Source: Calendula officinalis
Taxonomy: Eukaryota > Streptophyta > Magnoliopsida > Asterales > Asteraceae
Assembly: GCA_963853835.1 (NCBI GenBank)
Contig: OY970820.1
Span: 48,976,407 to 49,040,406, forward strand
DNA length: 64,000 nt
Reading direction: 5' to 3'
This document shows positions 47,230 to 59,200 of this stretch, one piece after another. The translations under genes were made by a program, and so were the position numbers. Under the pieces are notes generated by a model, which did not search any database, was not told the origin of the DNA, and worked only from the letters and a program-made list of their open reading frames with translations. Position 1 is the stretch's first letter, and the number at the start of each line of letters is the position of its first letter.

Positions 47230-47534
47230 TGAAAAGCACAATAACACTGATTCAATCCATTTAGTGAGGTTTGATGATGATTTTGGTGATAAAAGTGAAG
47301 AAGGAGATTAGGGTTTTAGAGAGAGAAAGTAGAGAGAAGTTAGAGAGAACAATTTGCTGGAAATGTGAAATTGATTAATGGCAAAAGTTGAAGAATTGAG
47401 CCTAACATCTTGGTATTTATACCATGGCTCAATTCTTGGTTAGTTAGGACCATTTTGGTAATAAAAACTAACCTATATACAATGTTACACTTTAGCCCCT
47501 AGACTAACTATTACAACATATTTAATACCTAACA
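47230..47534 (-). repeat. 5' LTR of element A
   Basis: 305 bp, followed by the target duplication ATGAG at 47535-47539; matches 35825-36129 along its whole length. Confidence 0.95.
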
Positions 47535-47550
47535 ATGAGATTTCACAAGA

Positions 47551-47556
47551 TTTATA
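47551..47556 (-). promoter_or_regulatory. GT-3: probable TATA box of the GT-3 gene, displaced
   Basis: The minus strand reads TATAAA within GATATAAATC. Without element A it would lie about 95 bp upstream of the GT-3 ATG; the insertion now falls 11-16 bp downstream of it, before the expected transcription start. Assignment is by position only. Confidence 0.4.
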
Positions 47557-47898
47557 TCTATGTTTATGTTGTGTGTGAATTCAAGTTGTGAAATGGTCAA
47601 AGATCTAGGACGATTTCTTTTATGCTTAAATGTCAAACCAAATCATGTAGTAAATTGCAATGTTTTAAAACTGGTTTTTACGTTAAATCGGTCAATATCC
47701 TAAATATGGTTGAACTGGATTAGCGGACTGGTTGAAACGGATGACAATACTGCGGGGTATTTGCGATATAATATTTATGTAAATAATGTACAAATACAAA
47801 AAAAAAAAGCTAGAAAAAACATAACATAAATACCATAAAAATCAAAAAATTTCTAAAGCTTATTTTTCAACTAAATTTATCACATTTGAGTTACAAAA

Positions 47899-48032
<134 letters not shown>

Positions 48033-48407
48033 GTGAAGGGCTAGTTACAGAACCCATTCTAGGCTACAGAACCCGCAGAACTCAATCTAAACCATTGAAT
48101 TTCAAAATGAAATGATCATGGAAGATACATGAAGTGATTTAACGAGGGACCCCCATGCATGTATGTTATTCATGCACGAAAACATATATGTTTTTGTGCA
48201 TGTATGTTTTCATGGATATATATACATAAGTGTTATTTTTGTATTATTTGAACATATATGTTTTTCAGTATTTTTGATGTTTTTCTTAAAGTATATGTTT
48301 GATTTGGGTTAAATATTATTGTTTTGCATATTTTTTACTAAATTCTGATATTCATAGACGAGTTCTGCTTAGTTCTACGCAAAAAATGGGTTCTGTAAAT
48401 AGCTCGC

Positions 48408-48410
<3 letters not shown>
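48033..48410. mobile_element. MITE embedded in a TA microsatellite (Micron-like)
   Basis: Inverted ends of about 45 bp share TTACAGAACCCATT and GCAGAAC-type blocks (left 48041-48085, right 48360-48410 on the complement, GGGGCGAGCTATTTACAGAA). Both sides are (TA)n (47901-48032 and 48411-48459), so the TA target duplication cannot be separated. No coding capacity. Similar in layout to the microsatellite-flanked Micron elements of rice. Confidence 0.65.

Positions 48411-48459
<49 letters not shown>
48411..48459. repeat. (TA)n microsatellite, right
   Basis: About 49 bp of TA repeats following the MITE. Confidence 0.95.
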
Positions 48460-48466
<7 letters not shown>

Positions 48467-49531
48467 ATCAGTTTTTTTCGGTTCTTCAACCTTTTTTTTT
48501 ATATCCAACAGGTCGTTCCGACCGAGCTATAACTATCGATCTAACCGGCTCATTCTGATCGGCTACCTTCCTATTTTCCAGTTTGACTGGTTCAATCGAC
48601 TGATACAACCGCCTGATACAACCGTGATTTTAAAACATTAAATTGTTTGTTGAGACCGCGTAAAATTAGGTCATCAGTAACATGGAGTAAATTGTTGGCC
48701 ATTTACTCATTACATGGTAAGATTTGGTCATGAATCATTTAAATGTAAAAGTTACCCAAAAAAAAAGTCAAATGTTAGAGCATAAAGTTTGGATAGTTAC
48801 CATATTTCTCTTCCTATCGTGTTTTTTTTTTTTTTTTTTTTTTTTTTTTGAAATACAGAATAATAATATATTAATAATCATCTTAAAGACAAATTCATTT
48901 ATTTTCCCATACACATGTTTGACCAATTGTTTTTTATTTTAAAATGGTATCTAATATACTCATGTTTTATCCACTGTGGGACTGGATCTATGATATATAC
49001 GTTATGGGCAACACTTTATACCAATATTAAATATCACTAGATTATAAATCTCGGGTGTTTGACCAATTGTTAATTGTAAAAGTGGTAACACTCATGAATA
49101 ACTTCCTAAAGGTCATGCGTTCAATCCCCCCATTAGTTAACATTTACGAGATAACCAGTGAAAAATCCAAAAATCGCCAATACAATTGTTATGACGTATA
49201 TATTACAAGCAAAACTTAAACAGCCTGGAGAACCTTAGATAATACTCTTATAAGAAAATGTTTGACCAATAGTTGAAACTCTTCTATATAAGATTGATTA
49301 CTTAATGGTTACCTTTTGAGAAATTCTTCTTTTGTTTTTGTTTCTTTGGCCAAGTCAAAGGCAGGACCCCCATTGATATCTTGGTTGACTAAAAAAATAA
49401 AGAGAAAGCTGTTTTACGAAAGTAACCTTGTGCATGGTCAATAAACTATCGATAAAACAAAGTCAAGTATTTTGACTATTGGTATTAAGTATTGAAAGTA
49501 TCACCTAACAATATTTGGGTATTAATGACTA
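48460..49531. other. intergenic region upstream of the displaced GT-3 promoter
   Basis: No gene. A poly-T run lies at 48822-48849. At 49085-49130 GTGGTAACAC and GCGTTCAATCC resemble tRNA-type A and B boxes and may mark a SINE remnant. Inverted AATGTTTTAAAA motifs at 47658 and 48632 may be ends of another old element. Confidence 0.35.
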
Positions 49532-50399
49532 CTAGCAGGTACCCGCGCAATGCGGCGGCGGGTACCATGTAACTATATTACACGGCGAGTAAAATTGGTA
49601 AAAGCTCAAATGGGTCAGAAGTCACACAAAGTTTGTATATGCCTTTAATAAAACCTAATAAATCATTTTATACAATAATTTGGAATCATGTTCGTATACA
49701 TTGCCGCTTGATTGGCTCGGTGACCGGCTAAGGTTATGTAAGTTTGATTGATCTTCATGTATATCATTTGTTTTGTGTGTTGGTTTAATTGGAGTAGTTT
49801 GTTGTTCCTCCGGAACACAATATGTTGGCGAGTACTCTATGACAATTTTACGGCAAGCATATGTTTAATTACACGTTTCTTCTAACAATGCATCGTGGAA
49901 TGTTCTAGAGTAATACTGAATCATCATTTCAATCTGATAGAAGAAAGCCCAATTCAATAACTAAGATAACATAAAAGGAAAGCAACTTTTGGATTGAGAA
50001 TGGATAAATTTTATTGTGATCAAATGATTTAAGTGAGATTTAAAATAGCTTATTTAAAACGACTATTAGTTAGATGCATTTTTATAGGAGTGTGTTAGGT
50101 TTTGGAACCGACTAACCCAAGAACTAAAGTTCATTAAAAACGACAACCGAGAACTGGGCAGAATTAAAAAATATTTACATAAAAAAGATGACGGACCAAA
50201 GTTCAACCCATTAACAAGTTGTCAGCATCGTTATGTTTTTCAATCTATTACAACTTTAAGATGAAAGATATTGAATGTACTGGTAATTGTTTCATTCGAT
50301 CAGTGACTTAAATATTAAATTCATTTTATTTTGTGTGAATCAAACTCATGCTGGGATTTCAAAATCTTGAACCAAACACCATACGCCCCCTTCAAGATT

Positions 50400-51112
50400 T
50401 CAAAATCTTGAACCAAACGCCTTACGCCCCCTTATGAAAGCAGGTGCATAGATTGAAAGCATGCAAAAGGGGGATTTCACAACATACCATTCAACTTCAA
50501 GATATTGGGATCTGTTCATCACAAACTCCAGTTGCATCCCGAACCTAATGTAAAAAACTGGCCACCTTTGACCCGTCTCCTTCCCCGGCTCCCGGTTGTA
50601 CTCCTCAACTCTTTGATCAACTTCCTCAACATCTGCCGATTCCTTCAATTTTGCTTCCTCTAACATAGACTACATGTTAGAACATAAAACCTCATATCCA
50701 CAAACCATTAATACAATCCATAAGATCACAATATATTAAGAATTTCTTTAACCATGTTTCTTAAGAGCTTTTTCAAGAAAAGACGGGCTTCATCTATGGG
50801 CGTCCAACAACTACAAATTTAACAGGTCCTTTGTCCCTCCCTGATAAAAAATTCTTACAATGAATTCGTTGGAAAAAGGGCTTCAACAGAATCATTGGGA
50901 AAAAAACCCATTAACATGAGCAAGAGCATCTTCTAGAGCTGTTTTCCTTTCATACACATCAACAAATGTTTAAGCCTGAAATTTCTATTCAGTTGTAAAA
51001 ATAGGCATTAAACATAAAATGCACATAAGTAACAAACCTTGAGAGTAAATGCCCGTCCATCTGGAAACAGAACAGTGAACAGTTTTTTGTCCTCTCGTAC
51101 AACCACACTGCC
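50400..51112 (-). pseudogene. captured gene fragment inside the Helitron (unrecognised)
   Basis: Three exon-like pieces on the minus strand. About 51112-51038 encodes REDKKLFTVLFPDGRAFTLK and ends at a GT donor. From 50975 downward, after an acceptor TTTCAG, comes VDVYERKTALEDALAHVNG with one internal stop near its start. From 50666 to 50400 lies EEVDQRVEEYNREPGKETG followed by QRWPVFYIRFGMQLEFV. The pieces keep intron-exon borders, so they were captured as genomic DNA. I could not name the parent gene. Confidence 0.5.
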
Positions 51113-52104
51113 AAACACTTTTCAAATTATGAATAACTAATGTTTTTAATGAAGATTAAGTCAGCCACTCATATGAGCAGGTTCAGTAGAATACTAACGA
51201 GTGTAACCAAATGAGCGCGTTCATTAAAAGATTAGTCAGCAAAAAGTCAAACCAAAATTTATATACATACAAGTGAATAACTTATATCTTTAAACACATT
51301 ATTCATGTATTTTACAGCAAAAATCTTTTCAATTAGAAATTGTAAAGTTGTAGATTTGACATGTCTACATGTAACACCTCCCATTCATTTGAAACCAAAA
51401 AAGTTGAAATATGTAATACGATGTAACTTACGTCAATGCACAGACAGAAAGCCCGCTCAACATCAACAATTCCTCATAGCTCAATACTATACTTAGCATT
51501 CTGAGAAGAAGATGGAAGGCTCGACATGCAGAACGAAAAATAAGTCAAAGTTCCATTATTTGGAACCCTAAAATTTGGAGAAAAGAAGCAAAGTAGTGTT
51601 AATTACAAGAGTGATAAGAATCAAGAGGAGGATACCTCACAATAAATCATCGGTGCGACGTGCGCCAATGACGGCGACATTGATAATCACGAGCGGATAT
51701 GTAAAATCAGAAACAAACACGATGCAAAATAAAAGACGAATGAGGGATACGAGCCAAACCTGAAGCTTTCTCCATCCCCATCGATGTTCTTATTCGACAA
51801 TGCAGACGAATTTACTTAGTCGAGACTGAGTTATTGGGTTGTACAGAGACAAACAAAGATGAAAGAGGGAATCAAAACGGGAATTGTGTAGTTATAAGGT
51901 TTAGAAATCAGCCTAATTTCTTGAATCTAGGTGGGCATTTGAAAGGATTATTGCAAATCGAGGTAATTGTCGTGTTCGAGGTGGGGATTGAAAGGACGAT
52001 TGCAGCGTTCGAGGTGGGCAGATGAACATGTGCGGCTGAATTGTGTAACAGGCGCGTAACTGTTTAATAGGAATGTGTTTCGTATTTAAATCACAATACT
52101 TGAT

Positions 52105-52160
52105 AGATCAGGTGGTTGGGTGGCTGCCAATTAAACAAGAGGTTTCGGGTTCGAAACATG
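52105..52160. other. possible tRNA-derived SINE head
   Basis: GGTGGTTGGGTGGCTGCC followed by GGGTTCGAAACAT resembles pol III A and B boxes. No anticodon arm or full cloverleaf is evident and no SINE tail was identified. Confidence 0.3.
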
Positions 52161-52273
52161 ATTGTTAGTTTTTTTTATCGATTTTCTTAAAATCCTAAAA
52201 ATAGGAAGAAATTGGCTGAATTTTCAAAAGGCTATTTAAGGAAATGTCCTAAATGCTTTATAAGTAGTAAAGA

Positions 52274-52885
52274 TAACTAGCATATACTTGCACTACGGGT
52301 ACAAAATAGCTAGAGTGCAGAAACAAATCATAAATAAAAAACTATTCTCAAAGTGGCCTAGTGGACTAGTGGCACAATATTCCTTAGCTCTCACAACAGA
52401 ACTAATTTTGAACCTTGTTTTTCTTAGGATGATTAGAGATAAAGTCTTAAAACGAACAGGGAAATATTTGTTAAGCCGCATTCATTAATTACAGCCAAAA
52501 GCTTGATTTGGCTTGATTATCTCGGGGTAACCTAAATAGATGTCCTTCTCTATTCACCGAAAGGAGCACAACCGGATTTTGTTTTAAACCGGACCGGTTT
52601 AAAAACTCGTTTAGTTTCGGTCAACAAAAGTCAAAACCAGTTTGGGTGAAATTGGTTCGGTTTTAACCCGGTTTCAGGGAATGGGTATGTATCCGATTGA
52701 ACCGGTTCGGACCGGATTCAAACCGGTTTTTCATCAAAATCCGATGGTTAAACCCGTGTACCGGCGGTTCGTGAGATGGTCCTATCACATCAAACATGGT
52801 CCCATACCGGTTCGTTGGGGAACTGGTTTTCTTTTGCATGTCTACATTCACCCGTTCATGCGTTGATAATCCAAAAGAAAGTTAT
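52274..52885. other. intergenic with CCGGTT-rich segment
   Basis: No gene. Between 52560 and 52830 ACCGGTT and its complement AACCGGT recur many times, as in subterminal parts of hAT-like elements, but no terminal repeats were found. Confidence 0.4.
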
Positions 52886-53168
52886 TGAGAGACCGTATAA
52901 CACTAGAATCAAGCTAATCCATTGAGATTTGAGTGAGAAATTGAAGATTTGTGTGAGTGTGTGTAGATGGTGTGAGTGTGTGTAAACGAGAGAGAACGAG
53001 AAAACTTTCAGAAAAGTAATTCAGTTAATAGTGGGAAAGCTTACATTGTAAGTCAAATGTACAAGTATTTATACTCTCTACCACTTAACAAAGGACTTGT
53101 TAACTAACGGACTTAAAGGTCAAAACTATTACAATTTTGGTCCTAATATTACATTTTTGGTCCTAACA
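52886..53168 (-). repeat. 3' LTR of element B
   Basis: 283 bp from TGAGAGACCG to CCTAACA (plus view). The end sequences align with those of element A (TGAAAAGCAC to CCTAACA). GTTAT at 52881-52885 would be the left target duplication; the partner is outside. Confidence 0.8.
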
Positions 53169-53181
53169 ATCTCCCCCTTTT
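53169..53181 (-). other. 3' polypurine tract of element B
   Basis: The minus strand reads AAAAGGGGGAGAT immediately before the LTR. Further CTCCCCCT motifs lie at about 53961, 54016 and 54127. Confidence 0.85.
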
Positions 53182-54369
53182 TGATCTTTAAGATGTCATC
53201 CCAGTCTTCAAACTCCAAATTCTTCTAATAGTCTGTTTTTGGCGAGAAAATGTTTTTCTGAACTTCAAGAATAACATTTCAAAAATCTGGAAGTTTAACA
53301 TACTCAAAGTTTATATGTTTTTCGCTGATACTTTTTGAGTGAAGAAATCCTATAACTGATCTACTGAAGATTTGTAAATTTTGGGAAAGGGAATATCAGT
53401 TAAGTAAGGATTTGACTGGGTTTTCAGATACTGGAGAGGTTGTTTTTGGAAGTTTGTGGTAGAGGATGAGGATATAATGTTTTTGAATGATTTGTCAGTT
53501 AAAGTTTTGAATTTGTGTGTGTGTATGAATGTTTGTATATAGGAAAGAATGATATATACATTTAAGATTTGAATGTGGATGATATGTATTTTCTTTTGTA
53601 TGAATGTGTTTGTGTGTAGAATTTGGAAAGAAAGATTTATTCGATTAGATTTTGAAATGGATAACAATGTGAATTTGTGGTTTGGATAAGAATGTGAATT
53701 TGTGGTTTGGATAAGAATGTGAAATGGATAGGATGATTTGACGGTTTAAGATTTGTAATGGAAATGTTGAGAATTTGTGAGAAATTTCTGAAGATGAGTC
53801 GGTTTCTTTTTCTTCACAAATTATTTCATGTAAATCGACAAAAATGACGACCCATGGATAGAGTTGTTTTGTAGCGGAAGTCTTTTGATGAAGTTGTGGC
53901 TTTGTCGATTTATGAACTTTGATAATTGTTGTTTAGGATAAAACATTGATGAATTTTACGCTCCCCCTCAAACAAACAATTATGTCTTAATGAATCTTCT
54001 TCGGTTTCTCGTTTACTCCCCCTTAATCCGTGCATATGTCTTTTTGACGTGGAGTAAACTGGGCTAATATATCTTCGTAAATCTTGTAAGCATTTTCTTC
54101 ATAAACTGAACTTCTTAGTAAATTTTCTCCCCCTCATGATGATTAAGATTTATCGGAATCATCATGAAAAATGTGAAGTTCGTCGAGGTGAAATGAAGAA
54201 AATCTTCGAAGCCCATGGATACAAATGTGATGAAGAATGATTTATGCATCTTTTGAATGAAGCAAGATACATCACTTTGTATAATCGAAAACCGAACCGA
54301 AGATGATGATATAGATATCCGATCAAATCATTTGGCATTTAATTTCAATGATCGAATTAAGTCGGGAAA

Positions 54370-55930
54370 ACCGGGATCACATAGATTACCCGTTGACACA
54401 ACAGTTACACAAACTGTGTGACCTACGTTCAGTGTTGGAATAGATGATAGCACTGGTAGGATTTCCATTCAATCATCGTGGAATACCAAGAACGTTGGTA
54501 TCACTATGAATGTTCCGGCTTTATCACAAAGATAAGCTTGGTATTATGCCTCGTGTCCTAAAAGTGTTTATCGGTTCTAGACTCGATTTGTGGACAAACG
54601 AAGGCGAGGACTGGAGAGACTTGTCCTCTGTTTCAATATCAACAATCTCCAAGTGAGATGTCGATAGCATATGAGCTAATCTCCGTGAAAATGAAACAAG
54701 TACTTTTTAAGAAATACTTGAGTGGCTGGGGGGGTTGTGCATTGCATCACTGGGTCCATGATGTCTATTTCAATATCAGAGAGCAACACATGCAATCCGA
54801 TAGAGACGTGGCTACCCGGCTTTTTATCAGTTTGGTAAGGGTTTTTCGTTTTCTTTAACCCTGTCACACCCTCCTCACTCAAGCTTACGTATTTAATTTT
54901 CGACTACTCCCTCATTTCATTTTACCATGTATAGCTGAATTGCACCCCATACTACATTCCCCCTCTCAAATTTTATCTCAGCGCACCCCAATCAAGATCC
55001 CGTGATACTTGATTCTGCTCACCTAGACCTATGTACCCTTACATATTGTCCTATATTGTAGGTGGCTCCTGGGGAAGATCATGCCGGTTATAGCAGATCA
55101 TAGGAGTAATTTGAGAGTGAACTATAACGCTCATGTGCAAATTATCAGCATTTATGATGTTACTTTGTAAGAATAACATGGATTTTTCATCGGAAAATGT
55201 GTTTCCGGCATAAGTTGTTGCCTTTATGATTTAAAAGATTAGGCACAGCAACTTGAACAATTTAGGAAATACCGGACTCACATAGAGTATCCGTTAACAC
55301 ACGGTATGAATCGATAGTCGTTTGCACAACCATTGATTCAAATGTGTGACCTGCTATTAGAGTTGGCGCAATTTTAGCTCTAGCAGGATTTCCACTCAAT
55401 CCTCGTGAAACACCAGATTGTGATGCCACTATGAGTGTTCCGATGAATACACGGAGATTCATATTCAATAGTGTATGTGTCCTAAATTGGAAATATTTGT
55501 CGATGAGATCTAGACACATTGTGCATTCAATTGAAGACGTAACCCGGGGCAGAAGGTTAATTATTTCAATACCAACATACTCCAAATGAGCAGTCGATAG
55601 ATTATGTGCTACGTCCCCTAATGAATTGAAACAAATTCCTGTTGAGAGGAATCTGAGTGGTTGGTGGTGGAGTGCAAATGCTTGACTGGGCCAGTTAAGT
55701 CTGGTGAATCATTCAACACATGAATGAACACAAAGTTTGTGAGGTTGCCCGGTTTATTGTCGGTTTGGAAGCACTCAAAGGTGTGTTTTCTTAAAATTAT
55801 CATGTTTTCACATCACCTTGCACTCACCTAAATCTATACCCTAAGACATATACCCTCACATTTACCAATTTTGGCTAAAAAGTATTTCCCTGGGAAGGTT
55901 AGGCCGGTTCTGGCAAACCATAGGAAGGTA
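54370..55930 (-). repeat. duplicated non-coding module in the 3' region of element B
   Basis: Modules at about 54370-55265 and 55265-55930 align with each other and with the pair in element A (shared GTGACCTACGTTCAGTGTTG, CATCACTGGGTCCATGATGT, CTAGCAGGATTTCCACTC). The stretch 53182-54370 before them is non-coding, AT-rich and similar to element A only in patches. Confidence 0.65.
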
Positions 55931-56005
55931 TCGTCGTTTGATAAAAAAAAATTGTTCGAAAAAAAAAAATTCAAACGGGTATAAAAATATTGATATTAGA
56001 AAGTT

Positions 56006-56056
56006 TCTCCCCCTGGAAATAATAATTCTCCCCCTACAATTAATATTTCTCCCCCT
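56006..56056 (-). other. triple polypurine motif, 21-bp period (element B)
   Basis: TCTCCCCCT at 56006-56014, 56027-56035 and 56048-56056 on the plus strand, the same spacing as in element A. Confidence 0.85.
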
Positions 56057-56284
56057 CGACAAAATAAAGATGATGAAAAGTACACAGTTTAAGAGGGGTG
56101 GGAAAGAGTTTTTACATTTATGTGAAAATCTGGTTAAGAGCGGGTTTCAAACAAATGTATTTGAAAGCCATAATGTTGAAAAGCGAGTTATACACCGTTT
56201 TGTGTATAAGTCATCTAGATGATTGAGAACGGGTTATACACTGATGTGTGCATAAGCCATTTTGTGGAGAAAGATTAAAACAGT

Positions 56285-59200
56285 TTAAGCTTTTAGATTT
56301 AGCATACCAAGTTTAGACACAAGAAAGTTAAAACGTTTTTCGTCTAATGCCTTGGTAAATAAATCAGCTAATTGATAATCTGTAGAAACAAAGTACAATT
56401 CCACATTACCATGTTCAACATGATCTTTAATAAAATGATATCGAAGATCGATATGTTTAGTTTTTGAATGTTGAACAGGATTGCATGAAATTGCAATTGC
56501 ACTTCGAGAATCACAATATAAAGGAATACGACTGTATAAAAAGCCGTAATCTTTTAATTGTGATTGCATCCAAATCACCTGGGATAAGCAGCTTGCAGCA
56601 GCAACATATTCTGCCTCTGCAGTTGAAAGAGGCACGCAATTTTGTTTCCGTGAAGACCAGCTCACTAGTTTATCTCCCAGAAATTGAACACTCCCAGACG
56701 TACTCTTTCGATCCAACATACATCCCGCATGGTCAGCATCAGAAAATGCAGTTAAATCAAAGGAAGTTTCTTTAGGATACCAGAGACCAAGATCTCGAGT
56801 GCCCTTCAGATACCTAAATATTCGTTTAACCGCTTGAAGATGAGATTCTTTAGGCGCTGCCTGATACCGAGCACAGATGCATGTAGAGAACATAATATCT
56901 GGTCGACTCGAAGTCAGATATAGTAAAGATCCGATCATCCCCCGATAGTGGGTAACATCAACAAGTTTGCCATCCGGATCAGCATGTAATTTCGAACCAG
57001 GCGACATCGGCGTCGATATTGGTTTACAATCATCCATAAGATATTTCTTCAATAAATCAGTGATATATTTGGATTGATTGATGAAAATTCCGGTCGGTAA
57101 TTGGCGAACTTGAAGACCCAGAAAGAAATTCATCTCACCCATCATGCTCATCTCAAATCTTTTGACCATAAGAGCAGAGAACTTCTTGCAATATTTGGGA
57201 TTTGTAGACCCAAAAATTATATCGTCGACATAAATTTGAATAAGAACAATGTCTTCCCCTTGACGTTTGATGAAGAGAGTTGTGTCGACTTTTCCTTTAG
57301 AAAAACCAGATTCAACTAAGAATTTTGATAATACATCATACCACGCCCGGGGAGCTTGTTTTAAACCGTACAAAGCCTTGTCGAGAATATAAACATGATT
57401 AGGCAAGTGTGGATCTACAAAGCCGTCGGGTTGATGAACGTACACTTCTTCTTTGAGAATGCCATTTAAAAATGCAGTTTTTACATCCATCTGATAGATA
57501 GTAAAATTCTTATGTGCTGCATATGCTAAGAATATTCGAATGGCTTCTATACGGGCTACAGGAGCAAAAGTTTCTTCAAAATCAATGCCTTCCTGCTGAG
57601 CATACCCTTTTGCAACTAGACGTGCTTTGTTCCGAATTACAATTCCATTTTCATCCTTTTTATTTTTGAAAATCCACTTTGTACCAATAACAGATTTGCC
57701 AGGAGGTTTTGGAACAAGACGCCAGACTTTTAATCTTTCAAACTGATTTATTTCTTCTTGCATAGCAATAATCCAGTCTGGGTCTGAGAGAGCTTCACTG
57801 ACCTTCTTTGGTTCATTTGAGCTTAAAAATGCAGTATACTGACATTCATCAGCAGTAGCTCGTCGTGTTTGTACAGAAGATTCAGGGTCACCGATTATCT
57901 GATGTAAAGGGTGCTCTCTTGTCCATTTAAGAGAATGAGGAAGTGGAATTTGACCTGGGTTAATATTTGAGGTATCAGCGAATTCAGGACGAGGAATTAT
58001 CGCAGTTTGAGTAGGTGATGGAGACGGTGGAGGAACAACCCGTTGAACGTTGAATTTAGAAAAATCTATCACCAAAGGTGGAGGTTGAGCTGGAACTATA
58101 GATAAATCGAAAGAAGTAGCAGCTTGACCAGAAGGTGATGATTGATTATTCGTGGGTTGAGAATTGTCCGGAGATGCTTGATGTATTACAGGTGAAGAAT
58201 TTTCCGGAGAAGATGAAGTCTCAGGTTGTGAAACAGTAGGTGATTGAGAAGAATCATTATGTGGAGTAGCAGAAGTTGGAGAAGGAGAATCCGTAGAACT
58301 TGAAGTATGAATATCAGGAACAGAAATAGATTGAACTTCAGCTACTGTTGGAAATGGAACTCCAGCTTCCTCCAGTAAAATATGTCGAATATTATGATAA
58401 TCATCATAAAAATGACGAAATAAAATATCCAAGTCATTCTCAGATGTTGAAGGCGTTGACGATGGTGAAGGAGTTTCAGCATTTGAAGTAACTGAATTGA
58501 TAGGAAATGTCTCATCAAAATTAACGTTAACACTTTCTCTGATCGTTCGTTTTGATCGATTATAAACTCGATAAGAAGCAGATTCTCTTGAATATCCCAC
58601 AAAGATTCCTTCATCAGCTTTTTCATCAAATTTATTCAACTTATCTTTATCATTCAGAATGAAACACCGACTCCCAAAAATATGTAAAAATTTAATATTT
58701 GGAATGCGGTTATTGATCAGTTCATAGGGAGTTTTGTTGTATGCTTTGTTGATGATTGAACGATTTTGAGTGAAGCATGCTGTACTAATAGCTTCTTCCC
58801 AAAGAGATAATGGGAGTTTTGAATATGAAAGCATGGTACGAGCAGCTTCAACAAGAGTTCGATTTCTTCGTTCAACAACCCCATTTTGTTGAGGTGTTCT
58901 TGCAGCGGAAAATTGGTGAGTAGTACCAACTGATTCAAGAAAAGAATCTAAAACTTGATTTTTAAATTCAGTTCCATTATCAGTGCGGATGGTATGTACT
59001 TTTAAATCTAGATTGGTTTGAGTTTTCTTGATGAAGGATATGATGATATTAGTTGCTTCATCTTTTGTACGGAGGAAATGAACCCATGTGTATCGAGAAT
59101 AATCATCAACAATAACCAACACATACCGTTTTCCTGCTAAAGATTGAACGCTCATAGGTCCACATAAGTCCATGTGAAGTAATTCAAGCGGTTTTGAAGT

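Larger units (their letters stand above)
35825..47534 (-). mobile_element. complete Sirevirus-type copia retrotransposon (element A)
   Basis: 11,710 bp bounded by 305-bp LTRs and the target duplication ATGAG (35820-35824 and 47535-47539). Minus-strand order: 5' LTR, PBS, leader with dyad array, gag (1195 codons), pol, accessory ORF region, triple polypurine cluster, duplicated non-coding module, PPT, 3' LTR. A very large gag, a long region after pol and multiple polypurine tracts place it in the Sirevirus (Maximus/SIRE) lineage. By eye the LTRs are identical, implying a recent insertion. Confidence 0.93.
49532..52273 (-). mobile_element. complete non-autonomous Helitron
   Basis: On the minus strand it starts TCTTTACTACTTATAAAG (5' end, 52273 downward) preceded by A. 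It ends with a 9-bp perfect hairpin (GGTACCCGC at 49538-49546 with GCGGGTACC at 49558-49566 in plus view) and CTAG, followed by T. Both termini and the AT target fit a Helitron of 2742 bp. It has no Rep or helicase and carries exon-like fragments on its own strand. Confidence 0.85.

Noticed and set aside
52105..52160. tRNA gene
   Set aside because: Only B-box-like and A-box-like similarity; no cloverleaf could be drawn.
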